Shown: one piece after another, positions 49,837 through 57,397 of the stretch
Layout: each line of letters opens with the position of its first letter
How positions within the stretch are numbered: the stretch's first letter is position 1
NCBI GenBank assembly: GCA_028287235.1
Contig: JAQBQB010000010.1
Span: 124,001-188,000, forward strand
Direction: 5' to 3'
Origin: Gemmatimonadota bacterium
GTDB taxonomy: Bacteria > Gemmatimonadota > Gemmatimonadetes > Gemmatimonadales > Gemmatimonadaceae
DNA: 64,000 bases
Program-made: the position numbers and the translations under genes
Notes under the pieces: model-generated
Told to the model about the DNA's origin: nothing
The model's database searches: none
What the model saw: only the letters and a program-made list of their open reading frames with translations

Positions 49837-50754
49837 ATGACCACCGCTACGCTGCCCGCAAATCCGCTCTCGCACCGCCGCGCCTACGTCTCACTCGCCC
49901 TCGGCGTGTTCGCCATCGGGTGGTCGGCGATTCTCGTGCGATGGGCCGGAACCTCGGGGATGGTCTCGGCGTTCTACCGCCTCACCTTCGCGTCGCTGGT
50001 GTTCATTCCCTGGCGGATGTTCGCGAAGTCGAAACTCCCGCCGTCGACGCCGGATGCGCGCCGCGCGGCGATCGTCGCGGGCATCTTCTTCGGCGCGGAC
50101 CTCGGCTTCTTCAACACCGCGGTCATGACGACGAGCGCGATGAACGCGACGCTGCTCGGCGTGAACGCGCCGATCTTCGTGGCGTTCGGCAGTTGGCTCA
50201 TGTACGGCGAGCGCCCGACGACACGTTTCTGGCTCGGCTTTTTGCTGGCGTTCGGCGGCATGGTGGCGATCGTCGGCACCGACGTGGTGATCCACCCTAC
50301 GCTCGGCTACGGCGATCTCCTCGCGGTGGCGGGCGCCGCGTGTTACGGCGTGTACCTCCTCTACGTCCAGCGAAGCCGCGTCGGGATGGACTCGCTGACC
50401 TTCAGCGCGTGGTCGGCGGGTATCGGTGCGCTCGTGCTGCTGCCGGCGTGTCTGTTGACCGGGCAGCAGATGACGGGATTCAGCGGCCGCTCGTGGCTGG
50501 CGCTCGTGGCGCTGGCGCTCACGGCGCAGGTCGTGGGGCATCTGTTCGTGGCGCACGCGATGGGCCGGCTGCCCGCGACGCTCTCCTCGATCGTGCTGCT
50601 CGGCCAGGCGCCGATCACCGCGCTTCTCGCGTGGCCGTTGCTCGGCGAGCGGATTCGCGCCGCTCAGGTGGTCGGCGGCGCGCTCGTGCTGGCGGGCATC
50701 ATGGTGGTGAACGTGACGCGTCAGCGTTTTCGCCAGGGACGCAGCACTTCGTAG
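49837..50754 (+). CDS. EamA-family (DMT) membrane transporter
   Basis: A 305-residue protein with ten predicted transmembrane helices in two EamA repeats (SAFYRLTFASLVFIPWRMF ... NAPIFVAFGSWLMYGERPT and GVYLLYVQRSRVG ... LLGQAPITALLAWPLLGERI). These are drug/metabolite-type exporters; the substrate is not predictable. Its last 34 nt overlap the 3' end of the convergent HTH gene. Confidence 0.92.
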   Translation: MTTATLPANPLSHRRAYVSLALGVFAIGWSAILVRWAGTSGMVSAFYRLTFASLVFIPWRMFAKSKLPPSTPDARRAAIVAGIFFGADLGFFNTAVMTTSAMNATLLGVNAPIFVAFGSWLMYGERPTTRFWLGFLLAFGGMVAIVGTDVVIHPTLGYGDLLAVAGAACYGVYLLYVQRSRVGMDSLTFSAWSAGIGALVLLPACLLTGQQMTGFSGRSWLALVALALTAQVVGHLFVAHAMGRLPATLSSIVLLGQAPITALLAWPLLGERIRAAQVVGGALVLAGIMVVNVTRQRFRQGRSTS

Positions 50755-51017
50755 GTCGCGACGCTCGTCGGGACCGTCTTCGTTCGGCTCACGAGGCGGC
50801 GCCGCTCGAGAATCCGCAGCGCCTCCTGCACGCCGCGCTTCGAGAGGCCGGTGCCGTCGGCGATGTCGCGCAGGCTCGCCGTGACCGTGCGTTCGCGCTC
50901 GGCCGTCTGCCCCCAGAGAAACAGGTAGACCAGGAGGGCCGACGGGCGCTTGTCGTGCCCCACGAGGTCGGGCATCAAGGTGTCGATCACGTACCGGTCG
51001 ACGTGCAGCTGCTGCAT
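50721..51017 (-). CDS. Helix-turn-helix regulator, single wHTH domain
   Basis: A 98-residue protein composed of a winged helix: SALLVYLFLWGQTAERE, then TASLRDIADGTGLSKRGVQEALRILERRRLV, and a short wing. The recognition helix is clear; there is no effector domain. GGAGGAG precedes the ATG by 5 nt. Upstream lie two 16-bp direct repeats (51031-51063) that may be its binding sites. Confidence 0.85.
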   Translation of the reverse strand: MQQLHVDRYVIDTLMPDLVGHDKRPSALLVYLFLWGQTAERERTVTASLRDIADGTGLSKRGVQEALRILERRRLVSRTKTVPTSVATYEVLRPWRKR

Positions 51018-51030
51018 GCGGCTCCTCCGG

Positions 51031-51063
51031 CTTGGCTACTGAATGCCCTTGGCTACTCAGTGC
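51031..51063. promoter_or_regulatory. Paired 16-bp direct repeats, possible operator
   Basis: CTTGGCTACTGAATGC (51031-51046) and CTTGGCTACTCAGTGC (51048-51063) agree at 14 of 16 positions with a 17-bp period. They sit in the divergent region between the HTH gene and the VOC gene, 14 nt before the HTH start codon. Binding by the HTH protein is inferred. Confidence 0.5.
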
Positions 51064-51144
51064 TATAGAAGCTAGTTCGCCACTGGACCGTCGGCGAGGT
51101 GCGGTGAAGATTGGACGCCGGCCTTCACCCGCACCCCACCGATC

Positions 51145-51510
51145 ATGATCAAGAGCATCAAGTTCACGAGCATTCCGACGCGCGACCAGCAGCGCGCCCT
51201 GACCTTCTGGACGGAGCAGGTCGGGTTCGTGGTCCACACCGACCAGCCGTTCGACGAGCACCAACGCTGGATCGAGCTGCGCATCAAGGGGAGCGATACG
51301 CACCTCGTGCTGTTTACGGCGCATGGCCAGGAAGAGCGCATCGGCAGCTTCGCGGGGGTGTCGTTCGCCTGCGAGAACGTCGAGAAGACGTACGAGGAGC
51401 TGTCGGCGCGCGGCGTGGAGTTCGCGGATCCGCCCAGGAAGGAGGATTGGGGGACGTCGGCGATCTTCAAGGACGTGGACGGCAACTCATTCGTCCTTTC
51501 CTCGCGATGA
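51145..51510 (+). CDS. Single-domain VOC (glyoxalase-fold) protein
   Basis: A 121-residue protein with the beta-alpha-beta-beta-beta fold pattern: IKFTSIPTRDQQRALTFWTEQVGF, WIELRIKGSDTHLVLF, and WGTSAIFKDVDGNSFVLSS. Members include glyoxalases, dioxygenases and resistance proteins. Glu in the FKDVDGN-x-F strand position is Phe/Val here, so a metal site is not secure and I would not assign an enzyme. Confidence 0.85.
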   Translation: MIKSIKFTSIPTRDQQRALTFWTEQVGFVVHTDQPFDEHQRWIELRIKGSDTHLVLFTAHGQEERIGSFAGVSFACENVEKTYEELSARGVEFADPPRKEDWGTSAIFKDVDGNSFVLSSR

Positions 51511-51569
51511 GAACTGTGGCATAGTATCACGGCTGCACGGTTGCACCCACTCCCCTCCCCGAGGTGCGT

Positions 51570-51980
51570 ATGCCGTCCGTGAACATTCTCGCCGTATTGG
51601 TCAGCGCCGTCGCCATCTTCGCGCTCGGCGGCCTGTGGTACTCCCGCATCCTATTCGCCGAACGGTGGATGGCGTTGCAGGGCAAGACGCGTGAGGAGAT
51701 CACGGCCGGCGGCGGCGCGAGCCCCGGGATGTACGTCCAGGTGTTCATCTGCGGCCTGCTCGTGGCCGCGGCGCTCGCCGTGATTCTCAACCATTTCGTG
51801 AACCTCACCCTGGCTCGCGGCATCGGCGTCGCGGTGCTCTGCTGGCTGGGCTTTGCCGCGGCGACGAGCTACGGCAGCGCGCTCTTCTCCTCGAAGCCGC
51901 GCGCGCTGTGGGTGATCGACACCGGGTACAATCTGGTCGCGTTCGTGCTGGCGGCGGTGATCTTGACGCTGTGGAGATAG
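51570..51980 (+). CDS. DUF1761 membrane protein
   Basis: A 136-residue protein with four transmembrane helices. The opening VNILAVLVSAVAIFALGGLWYSRILF and central CWLGFAAATSYGSALFSSKPRALWVIDTGYNL match DUF1761. GAGG 5 nt before the ATG at 51570 supports that start over a GTG 6 nt upstream. Function unknown. Confidence 0.85.
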   Translation: MPSVNILAVLVSAVAIFALGGLWYSRILFAERWMALQGKTREEITAGGGASPGMYVQVFICGLLVAAALAVILNHFVNLTLARGIGVAVLCWLGFAAATSYGSALFSSKPRALWVIDTGYNLVAFVLAAVILTLWR

Positions 51981-52023
51981 AGTCCGGCGCTCTTCTTTCC
52001 CTCGCTCGGGACCCTTTTTGAAC

Positions 52024-52217
52024 AGCGTTAGCACGGACACAGCCGGACAAGCACGGACGGGCACGGACAGGCATCACCGGTGACCGGAAACTTTTTCTTA
52101 TGAGAAAACGCTCGGGATGCCAGTAGTGGCATCCCGAGCGTCCGTTCCAGAAAAATGTCACTCGTCCCGCTTCTCCGTGCCCGTCCGCGCGTGTCCGTGC
52201 CCGTCCGTGCTAACGCT
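52024..52217. repeat. About 194-bp nested palindromic region
   Basis: Outer arms AGCGTTAGCACGGAC (52024-52038) and GTCCGTGCTAACGCT (52203-52217) are perfect inverses. Inside them, iterated CACGGACGGG on the left answers CCGTCCGTGC and CCGTGCCCG on the right. The hairpin at 52109-52140 sits at the centre. The region lies between the DUF1761 gene and the convergent YkuD gene and contains no gene. Confidence 0.8.
52101..52140 (-). terminator. Rho-independent terminator of the YkuD gene
   Basis: CGCTCGGGATGCCA (52109-52122) and TGGCATCCCGAGCG (52127-52140) form a perfect 14-bp stem with a 4-nt loop. On the minus strand it is followed by TTTTCT. It lies about 105 nt past the YkuD stop codon. The plus strand lacks a T-tract after the stem. 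Confidence 0.85.
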
Positions 52218-52244
52218 TTTCCGAGAGCGTCCCACTAGAGCGCG

Positions 52245-52856
52245 TCACTCGATCGTAATCGGCACCGGCCGGTCGAGCATCACCGTCTTCGTCTCGCTCC
52301 GAAAATGAAGCACCCGCCAGAACCAGCTTTCGTCGCGCGGCTCGCCGCCGTGCTCCATCACGTAGCGCGCCACGCGATAGGCGTCGTCGGGTTCCATGCG
52401 AAGGCAGCCGTGTGAAGCCGCGTCGCCCAGGCTCTCCACGTCGCCAGTGCCGTGGATGTAGTAGTCCGGCTCCTTGAAGAAGATCTTCACGAGCTTCATC
52501 GGATTCGCCTTGGCCCCCGGAGCCTGTGGCTTTTTGCCGGCGGCCCATTTTTCATCGGGGGGAATCCACGCGGGATTCCAGATGATCTTCCGAATCAGAT
52601 ACCTGCCCGGAGGAGTGGGCTTGCTGTCCTTCCCAATCGCGATCGGATAGGTCGCCACGACGCTGTCGCCGTCGCGAATCGTGAGCGTGCGCCCCCCAAG
52701 ACTGGCCTCCAATCGGACGATCGGCGGGTCGGGCTCGGCCGCGGCTCCGCGCTGGACGGCCGCGGAAGCGAGGGCGGCCGTGATACCGAGCAGAATGGCG
52801 GCACCCCGCCGGCGGCGAACGATTCCAAACGTGTATGGCCTACGAATATGCTGCAT
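52245..52856 (-). CDS. Exported YkuD-type L,D-transpeptidase
   Basis: A 203-residue protein with a basic n-region and one hydrophobic segment (GAAILLGITAALASAAV). The YkuD domain has GRYLIRKIIWNPAWIPP and IHGTGDVESLGDAASHGCLRM, with catalytic His and Cys in SHGC. It is a small L,D-transpeptidase likely making peptidoglycan crosslinks or attaching proteins. I start at ATG 52856; codons further up include the 11-bp tandem repeat and are low-complexity. Confidence 0.9.
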   Translation of the reverse strand: MQHIRRPYTFGIVRRRRGAAILLGITAALASAAVQRGAAAEPDPPIVRLEASLGGRTLTIRDGDSVVATYPIAIGKDSKPTPPGRYLIRKIIWNPAWIPPDEKWAAGKKPQAPGAKANPMKLVKIFFKEPDYYIHGTGDVESLGDAASHGCLRMEPDDAYRVARYVMEHGGEPRDESWFWRVLHFRSETKTVMLDRPVPITIE

Positions 52857-52889
52857 GTGCGGCTGAGGCGGCTGAGGGCTGCGTGCGGT

Positions 52890-52922
52890 CGGCGTGCTGG
52901 CGGCGTGCTGGCGGCGTGCTGG
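52890..52922. repeat. 11-bp tandem repeat, three copies
   Basis: CGGCGTGCTGG is repeated three times without interruption, followed by a partial CGGC. It lies in the divergent region between the YkuD gene and the small GTG-start gene. Confidence 0.85.
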
Positions 52923-53009
52923 CGGCAACCGGAGCGCCGCGGGTAGCCGTCTCCAAAAGCAAGCCACGTTCCAGCTCTCGCGGCCCGCGATGTGCGCCGG
53001 TAAGCCGAA

Positions 53010-53246
53010 GTGTCGCAGACCGATAACCGCACCATCCAGCGCGGAGCCACACGCTGGACTCTCCGCGAAGTAGACGCGCGGAGAGTCCCGGGAGCCCGCG
53101 CTCCACGATGCTTGATCTGCGAGTCCGCCGACGTGATTCGGCGGCTGTGGAGCTACCCCAGCAATTGGTCCGGTCTCGACGACGAATCGCTCTGGGAGCT
53201 CTGCGAGCGCGACGTGACGCCGCCGCCCGTTACCGGGGTGGGATAG
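53010..53246 (+). CDS. Small conserved-looking protein with CxxC
   Basis: A 78-residue protein from a GTG start. The core RWTLREVDARRVPGARAP, RCLICESADVIRRLWSYP and NWSGLDDESLWELCE looks like a compact domain I believe recurs in Gemmatimonadota, though I cannot verify this here. CLIC could bind a metal or be incidental. Its last 17 nt overlap the 3' end of the convergent nuclease gene. Confidence 0.6.
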   Translation: MSQTDNRTIQRGATRWTLREVDARRVPGARAPRCLICESADVIRRLWSYPSNWSGLDDESLWELCERDVTPPPVTGVG

Positions 53247-54141
53247 CCACCGGCTGGCCGCTCGTCACCCACGCGGTCCACCAGACGTCGCGCAGCATCC
53301 GCGCGCCGGCGGCGAGCCGGCTCACGGCGAACGCCTTGTTCTCCGGCGCGGTCGTCGCCGCGTCGAACGGGTGCGCCTTGTCGATCTGGTACAGGTGCTC
53401 CGTCTCGCGATTGCTCTCCGTGAGATACGCCACGATCGCGGCACGTAGATCGGGAAAGACGCGGGGCGTCGGGTCGACTTGCGAGACGACGTCGGCGGTC
53501 TTGATTTGCGCGCCGACGTACGCGGACTCGAAGCGCGCGTGGAACGCCCGGTCGGTGGCGTAGCCATTCGGGTTCGGGCCCGTCCAGCCGTTGAACTGGA
53601 TCGTGGTATGCGCCGGGTTCGAGCCGTCGGCCACATAGTGGCCGAGGATGCCCGCGTCGTCGATGATGCGCGCTTCGATCCATGGACGCGTGCTGTCGTT
53701 CGCGGCGCGCCAGAGCCGGAAGTCTTCACGCAGCTGCTGCGACAGCTCGAGCATCTTGAACGGCAGCAGCCCCATGGCGACGCCCTTCACGCCCGCGGCC
53801 GACAGCGTGTCGAGATACGCGTACCGGTTGGGCGCGCGCAGCGCCGCGGCGAGCACCGCCGGCGGCGCCATCTCCATGTCGATGAAATGGTCCGGCGACG
53901 TGCCACCCTCGAGCGCGGGATCCAGCGTCCGCTCGGACCGATCCTTCCAGCGGTCGGGCTCCGGGTTGAGATACGCGAGCTGCCGCGCCGCGCCGCGAAA
54001 AAACGCCGGCGTCGCCGCGGGCATTCCGAGCGCGGCGGCCTCGCCGGTGATGCGGTGGCCCGCGTCGCCCCACGCATAGACGAGTGCCGGTGCGGCGAGA
54101 ACGCTCACGACGATCAGGACGGCCGGAATTCCTTTCTTCAT
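53230..54141 (-). CDS. Secreted P1/S1-nuclease or zinc phospholipase-C-like enzyme
   Basis: A 303-residue protein with signal peptide 1-23 (VLAAPALVYA). The predicted mature protein begins with Trp 24 in WGDAGHRITGEAA, the N-terminal Trp that binds zinc in P1/S1 nucleases and phospholipase C. Further ligands follow: His 29, SPDHFIDME, and ILGHYVADGSNPAHTT (His, Asp, His). The trinuclear zinc set therefore seems complete. The substrate is either single-stranded nucleic acid or phospholipid. It starts 2 nt after the VOC gene stop, so it is co-transcribed with it. Confidence 0.85.
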   Translation of the reverse strand: MKKGIPAVLIVVSVLAAPALVYAWGDAGHRITGEAAALGMPAATPAFFRGAARQLAYLNPEPDRWKDRSERTLDPALEGGTSPDHFIDMEMAPPAVLAAALRAPNRYAYLDTLSAAGVKGVAMGLLPFKMLELSQQLREDFRLWRAANDSTRPWIEARIIDDAGILGHYVADGSNPAHTTIQFNGWTGPNPNGYATDRAFHARFESAYVGAQIKTADVVSQVDPTPRVFPDLRAAIVAYLTESNRETEHLYQIDKAHPFDAATTAPENKAFAVSRLAAGARMLRDVWWTAWVTSGQPVAIPPR

Positions 54142-54143
54142 TC

Positions 54144-54914
54144 TCACGACGCCTTTGGAGTGTGCAAGGCAAACATAGCACCCTGCGCGTCCACGCACTG
54201 CGCGATCCAATCGCCGCCGGGAACCTCCATGGGAGGCACCATGATCTTGCCGCCGAGCTGCTCCACTTGTTGGGCCTTTTGCTTGACGTCGTCCACGCGA
54301 ACGTACGACAGCCAGTTGGGCGTAGAGATCTGAGGTGGCTTGTTGAACATGCCGCCGTACTGCACGCCCTTCTGGCCGAATAGGCGGTAGATGCCCATGG
54401 GGCCCATGTCGTGATCCTGGATCGTCTCCCAGCGAAACAGCGCGCGATAGAAGTCGGTCGCGGCCTTGTAGTCGGTCGTCGCGAGGTCGTGCCAGGAGAA
54501 ATCTCCGCGGCGCGGCGGCCCGGCCTTCACCGGCTCGTTGCTGGCCGGCTCGTACACTCCGATCACGGCGCCCTGCGGATCGGCGATCACCGCCCAACAG
54601 CCCACGGTCGGCACTTCCTTGGGCGGCATGCGCACCTGTCCCCCGAGCGTCACCACCTGCCGCGCGCACTCGTCGACGTCGTACACCTGCACGTACGGCA
54701 GCCAGTGCACCGGAACGCCGCGCGACTCGAGCGCGCCGATGAGCGGCATCACCCCGCCGATCGCCACGCCGTCGTTGAGCAACAACGCGTAGTTCGGCTC
54801 GTCGACCAACGGCTCGACCGTCCAGGACATGATCGGCGGGTAGAACGCCTTCGCGGCGTCGGCGTCGGTGGTGATCAGCTCGTGCCAGGCGAAACGACCA
54901 TGTGAGTTTGGCAT
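54144..54914 (-). CDS. Two-domain VOC-family protein
   Basis: A 256-residue protein with two glyoxalase-fold halves: FAWHELITTDADAAKAFYPPIMSW at the start of the first and FSWHDLATTDYKAATDFYRALFRW at the start of the second (about residue 137), each closing with a GGxxxxPPxEVPxxG segment. This is the layout of CFP30B/27-kDa-antigen-type VOC proteins. Catalysis unknown. It follows tyrA by 31 nt on the same strand and may be read from the aromatic operon. Confidence 0.88.
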   Translation of the reverse strand: MPNSHGRFAWHELITTDADAAKAFYPPIMSWTVEPLVDEPNYALLLNDGVAIGGVMPLIGALESRGVPVHWLPYVQVYDVDECARQVVTLGGQVRMPPKEVPTVGCWAVIADPQGAVIGVYEPASNEPVKAGPPRRGDFSWHDLATTDYKAATDFYRALFRWETIQDHDMGPMGIYRLFGQKGVQYGGMFNKPPQISTPNWLSYVRVDDVKQKAQQVEQLGGKIMVPPMEVPGGDWIAQCVDAQGAMFALHTPKAS

Positions 54915-54945
54915 ACGACGATTGGTGAAGGTGGTGTCACTGCCG

Positions 54946-55776
54946 TCAGGTCGTGAACCAGGTCCGCGCCCGCGCGAACCGTGCCCGCAGCTCGTCGTCG
55001 TCGGCCCGACGCAGGGCGTCGCGGATCTCCTCGAGCTCCGTCTGCGCGGCCGCGAGAGCCGCATCGATCTCCACCGCGTTGTCGCGCGCGATGGCCGTCC
55101 ACACCTCGGGCGAGCTCCCCGCCAGCCGCGTGACGTCCCGCCCCCCCGGACCAAGATCGTCGCGCTCCACGCCCGTTCGCGCAAGCGCCAGGGCCAGCCC
55201 CACCGACACCATGTGCGGCAGGTGGCTGCTCCAGGCAAGCTTGCGGTCGTGCTCGTCGGCCGGGAGCACTTCGATGCGTGCACCGAGCTCGGTCCAGAAC
55301 GTCGTTGCGAGGTCGACGTCGCCGCGGGTCTCCGGAGAGGGGCAGAGATAGACGCACGCCCCGGCGAATAAGCCTGTGCGCGATGCCTCCCACCCCGAGC
55401 GATGGTCGCCGGCCATGGGATGCGACCCCACGAATCGCGCGCCGAGCCCCGCGCTGTGGGCCGCTTCGAGAATGCGCGTCTTGGTGCTGCCCACGTCGGT
55501 GATCAGCCGCGCCGTACCGGCGTACGGCGCAATGCGATGCAGCACCTCCACCGCGGCGTCCACCGGCACGGCGACGACGATCGCGTCCGCGCCCCGCACG
55601 CCCGCGAGCGACGCGTCGAGCGCTTCGGTCACGACGCCGTCACGAAGCGCGGCGGCGAGATGACTCGCGTCGGAATCGTACGCGCGCACGGCCACCCCGC
55701 GCGCCGCCAGGTCGCGCGCCAGCGATCCGCCCATCAATCCGAGTCCTACGATTGCCGCGCTTTCTACAACGTTCAT
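54946..55776 (-). CDS. tyrA: Prephenate dehydrogenase
   Basis: A 276-residue NAD(P)-dependent enzyme that decarboxylates prephenate to 4-hydroxyphenylpyruvate in tyrosine synthesis. AAIVGLGLMGGSLARDL (7-23) is the dinucleotide-binding loop. TDVGSTKTRI, VGSHPMAGDHRSGWEAS and HDRKLAWSSHLPHMVSVGLALAL are family signatures, with the His in GSHPMAG at the substrate site. No ACT domain follows, so feedback is probably at DAHP synthase and by attenuation. Its ATG overlaps the chorismate mutase stop (ATGA). Confidence 0.95.
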   Translation of the reverse strand: MNVVESAAIVGLGLMGGSLARDLAARGVAVRAYDSDASHLAAALRDGVVTEALDASLAGVRGADAIVVAVPVDAAVEVLHRIAPYAGTARLITDVGSTKTRILEAAHSAGLGARFVGSHPMAGDHRSGWEASRTGLFAGACVYLCPSPETRGDVDLATTFWTELGARIEVLPADEHDRKLAWSSHLPHMVSVGLALALARTGVERDDLGPGGRDVTRLAGSSPEVWTAIARDNAVEIDAALAAAQTELEEIRDALRRADDDELRARFARARTWFTT

Positions 55777-56066
55777 TCAACTTCCTGTGCGCGGCGCGAC
55801 ATCCCGACGATCTGCCAGAACACTTCGCGAATCGGCTCCGACGGCAGCCCCGCCTCGCGCGCGACTTCGGATACGCGGCGAATGACCGCCGCTTCGCGCG
55901 TGGGATCGAGAATCGGCAAGTTCGCCAGGCGCTTGAGCTCCCCGGTTTTCTTGCCCAGCGCCATCCGTCGGGCAAGGAGCGTCACGAGCTGGTCGTCGAT
56001 GCGCTCGATCTCCTCGCGGCAGCGCGCGAGCTCGTCGAGCGCGGCGCGGTCCGGTGCGTCGCTCAT
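55773..56066 (-). CDS. AroQ-type chorismate mutase
   Basis: A 97-residue all-helical protein converting chorismate to prephenate. The AroQ signature is visible: CREEIERIDDQLVTLLARRMAL, GKKTGELKR, and DPTREAAVIRRVSE. Arg, Lys and Glu residues in these helices form the active site in the dimer. It overlaps both neighbours by 4 nt, between DAHP synthase and prephenate dehydrogenase, so the three proteins are made together. Confidence 0.93.
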   Translation of the reverse strand: MSDAPDRAALDELARCREEIERIDDQLVTLLARRMALGKKTGELKRLANLPILDPTREAAVIRRVSEVAREAGLPSEPIREVFWQIVGMSRRAQEVE

Positions 56067-57121
56067 GCGACGGCCCGCGGTGCCGGCGCCGCGACGCTGA
56101 TCGAGCGGCCGGCGGCGGCGGCAAACGCGTGGAGTTGCTGCATCATCGTGGCGAAGGCCGGCGGCGCGAGCGACTGATCGCCGTCGGACAGCGCGCATTC
56201 CGGATCGGGGTGGACCTCGACGATCAGCCCGTCGGCGCCGGCGGCGATCGCGGCGAACGCGAGCGGCGCAACCAGTGCGGCGTCGCCGCCGGCGTGGCTG
56301 GGATCCACGATCACCGGCAGATGCGTCTCGCGCTTGAGGACCGGGATCGCCGCGATGTCGAGCGTGTTGCGCGTCGCCGTTTCGTAGGTGCGGATGCCGC
56401 GCTCGCACAGCACGACGTCGTGATTGCCGTTCGCCATGATGTATTCGGCGGCCATCAACAATTCCTTGATCGTCGCCGAGAGCCCGCGCTTGAGCAGCAC
56501 CGGCCGCCGCACGCGTCCGAGCTCCGCGAGCAGCGCGAAATTCTGCATGTTGCGCGCGCCCACCTGGAGCATGTCCGAATGCTCGGCGACGAGATCCACC
56601 TGCCGTGTGTCCATCACCTCGGTCACCACCGGCATGCCCGTCTCGGCGCGCACGTCGACGAGAATCCGCAGCGCCTCCGCGCCCAAACCCTGAAAGGCGT
56701 ACGGCGAGCTGCGCGGCTTGTACGCGCCGCCGCGAAGCATCGTGGCACCCGCGGCGCGAACGAGGCGCGCCGTGGTCGAGAGCATCTCGTGGCTCTCGAC
56801 CGAGCATGGCCCCGCGATCACCGTGATCGCCGGTCCGCCGAACGACGCCTGCGCGTCGCGCCCGCCCACGCGCACCACCGTGCGGTCGACCGCGAACTCG
56901 CGCGACGCGAGCTTGTACGGCTTGAGCACCGGCGTCACCGACTCGACGCCCGGCAGCGACCGGAGCGGCACCTCCTGGAGCAGCGACTCGTCGCCGATGC
57001 AGCCGATGATCGTGCGGTGCTCGCCGCGCGAGAGGTGGGTGCGCATGCCCACCGACTCGATGCGCTCGCGGATGTGGTCGATCTCGGCGTCGGTGACGTT
57101 GTGGCGGGTGATGATGATCAT
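56063..57121 (-). CDS. aroF: DAHP synthase, type I-beta with N-terminal regulatory domain
   Basis: A 352-residue enzyme condensing phosphoenolpyruvate and erythrose-4-phosphate, the first step of the shikimate pathway. The N-terminal ferredoxin-like domain (about 1-66) is that of the Thermotoga-type enzymes, where it confers feedback by Tyr and Phe. The barrel shows AGPCSVES (103-110, metal Cys 106), [37 protein letters not shown] and VDPSHAGG. It is the first enzyme gene behind the Tyr attenuator, which marks the operon as tyrosine-responsive. Confidence 0.95.
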   Translation of the reverse strand: MIIITRHNVTDAEIDHIRERIESVGMRTHLSRGEHRTIIGCIGDESLLQEVPLRSLPGVESVTPVLKPYKLASREFAVDRTVVRVGGRDAQASFGGPAITVIAGPCSVESHEMLSTTARLVRAAGATMLRGGAYKPRSSPYAFQGLGAEALRILVDVRAETGMPVVTEVMDTRQVDLVAEHSDMLQVGARNMQNFALLAELGRVRRPVLLKRGLSATIKELLMAAEYIMANGNHDVVLCERGIRTYETATRNTLDIAAIPVLKRETHLPVIVDPSHAGGDAALVAPLAFAAIAAGADGLIVEVHPDPECALSDGDQSLAPPAFATMMQQLHAFAAAAGRSISVAAPAPRAVA

Positions 57122-57172
57122 CTTCAGTGCGCAGGATGGAGGGAGCGGGATACGGCAGGATCCAGGGGAAAC

Positions 57173-57202
57173 AAAAAAGCGACCCGTGAGATCACGGGTC
57201 GC
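57173..57202 (-). terminator. Attenuator terminator upstream of aroF
   Basis: On the minus strand GCGACCCGTGA and TCACGGGTCGC (57192-57202 and 57179-57189) form a perfect 11-bp stem with a 2-nt loop, followed by six T residues (57178-57173). It lies between the Tyr-rich leader and aroF. Its 5' arm can pair instead with the leader (see the antiterminator entry). Confidence 0.93.
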
Positions 57203-57257
57203 TGGTTGGGTGCGCGGGTAGTGCTGGCTCTACCGCGTACGACTCCAACGGCCCGTG
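57193..57257 (-). promoter_or_regulatory. Antiterminator pairing of the Tyr attenuator
   Basis: In the transcript, CACGGG and GUUGG of the leader coding region (57252-57257 and 57245-57249) can pair with CCCGUG and CCAAC (57193-57198 and 57205-57209), 11 bp with one internal loop. This uses the 5' arm of the terminator and so excludes it. A ribosome held at the Tyr codons would leave these bases free. Confidence 0.7.
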
Positions 57258-57307
57258 TTCGGGGTCGCGTAGTAGTAGTAATAGCGATAGGCGGTGGCGC
57301 AGCTCAT
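57230..57307 (-). CDS. Tyrosine attenuator leader peptide
   Basis: A 25-codon frame from ATG to TAG encoding a peptide with Tyr at position 7 and at 9-13 (six Tyr in seven residues, TAYRYYYYYA). It is followed 27 nt later by a U-tailed terminator and then by aroF, the chorismate mutase gene and tyrA. Leader peptides of this type make ribosomes stall when charged tRNA-Tyr is low, favouring the antiterminator. The promoter -10 ends 6 nt before the ATG, so the transcript may begin at the ATG itself. Confidence 0.88.
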   Translation of the reverse strand: MSCATAYRYYYYYATPNTGRWSRTR

Positions 57308-57313
57308 GAGAAT

Positions 57314-57342
57314 ACGGTACGGGCGGGGCGCGTAACTGTCAA
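57314..57342 (-). promoter_or_regulatory. Promoter of the Tyr attenuator-aroF operon
   Basis: On the minus strand a consensus -35 TTGACA (57337-57342), a 17-nt spacer and TACCGT (57314-57319) form a sigma-70 promoter. Transcription is expected to start at about 57307-57308, at the leader ATG. Confidence 0.75.
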
Positions 57343-57397
57343 GGAGCCGTGCCGAACGAGCGCCGAACCACGAAGGCAGTTCAACGAATAACGGCGC

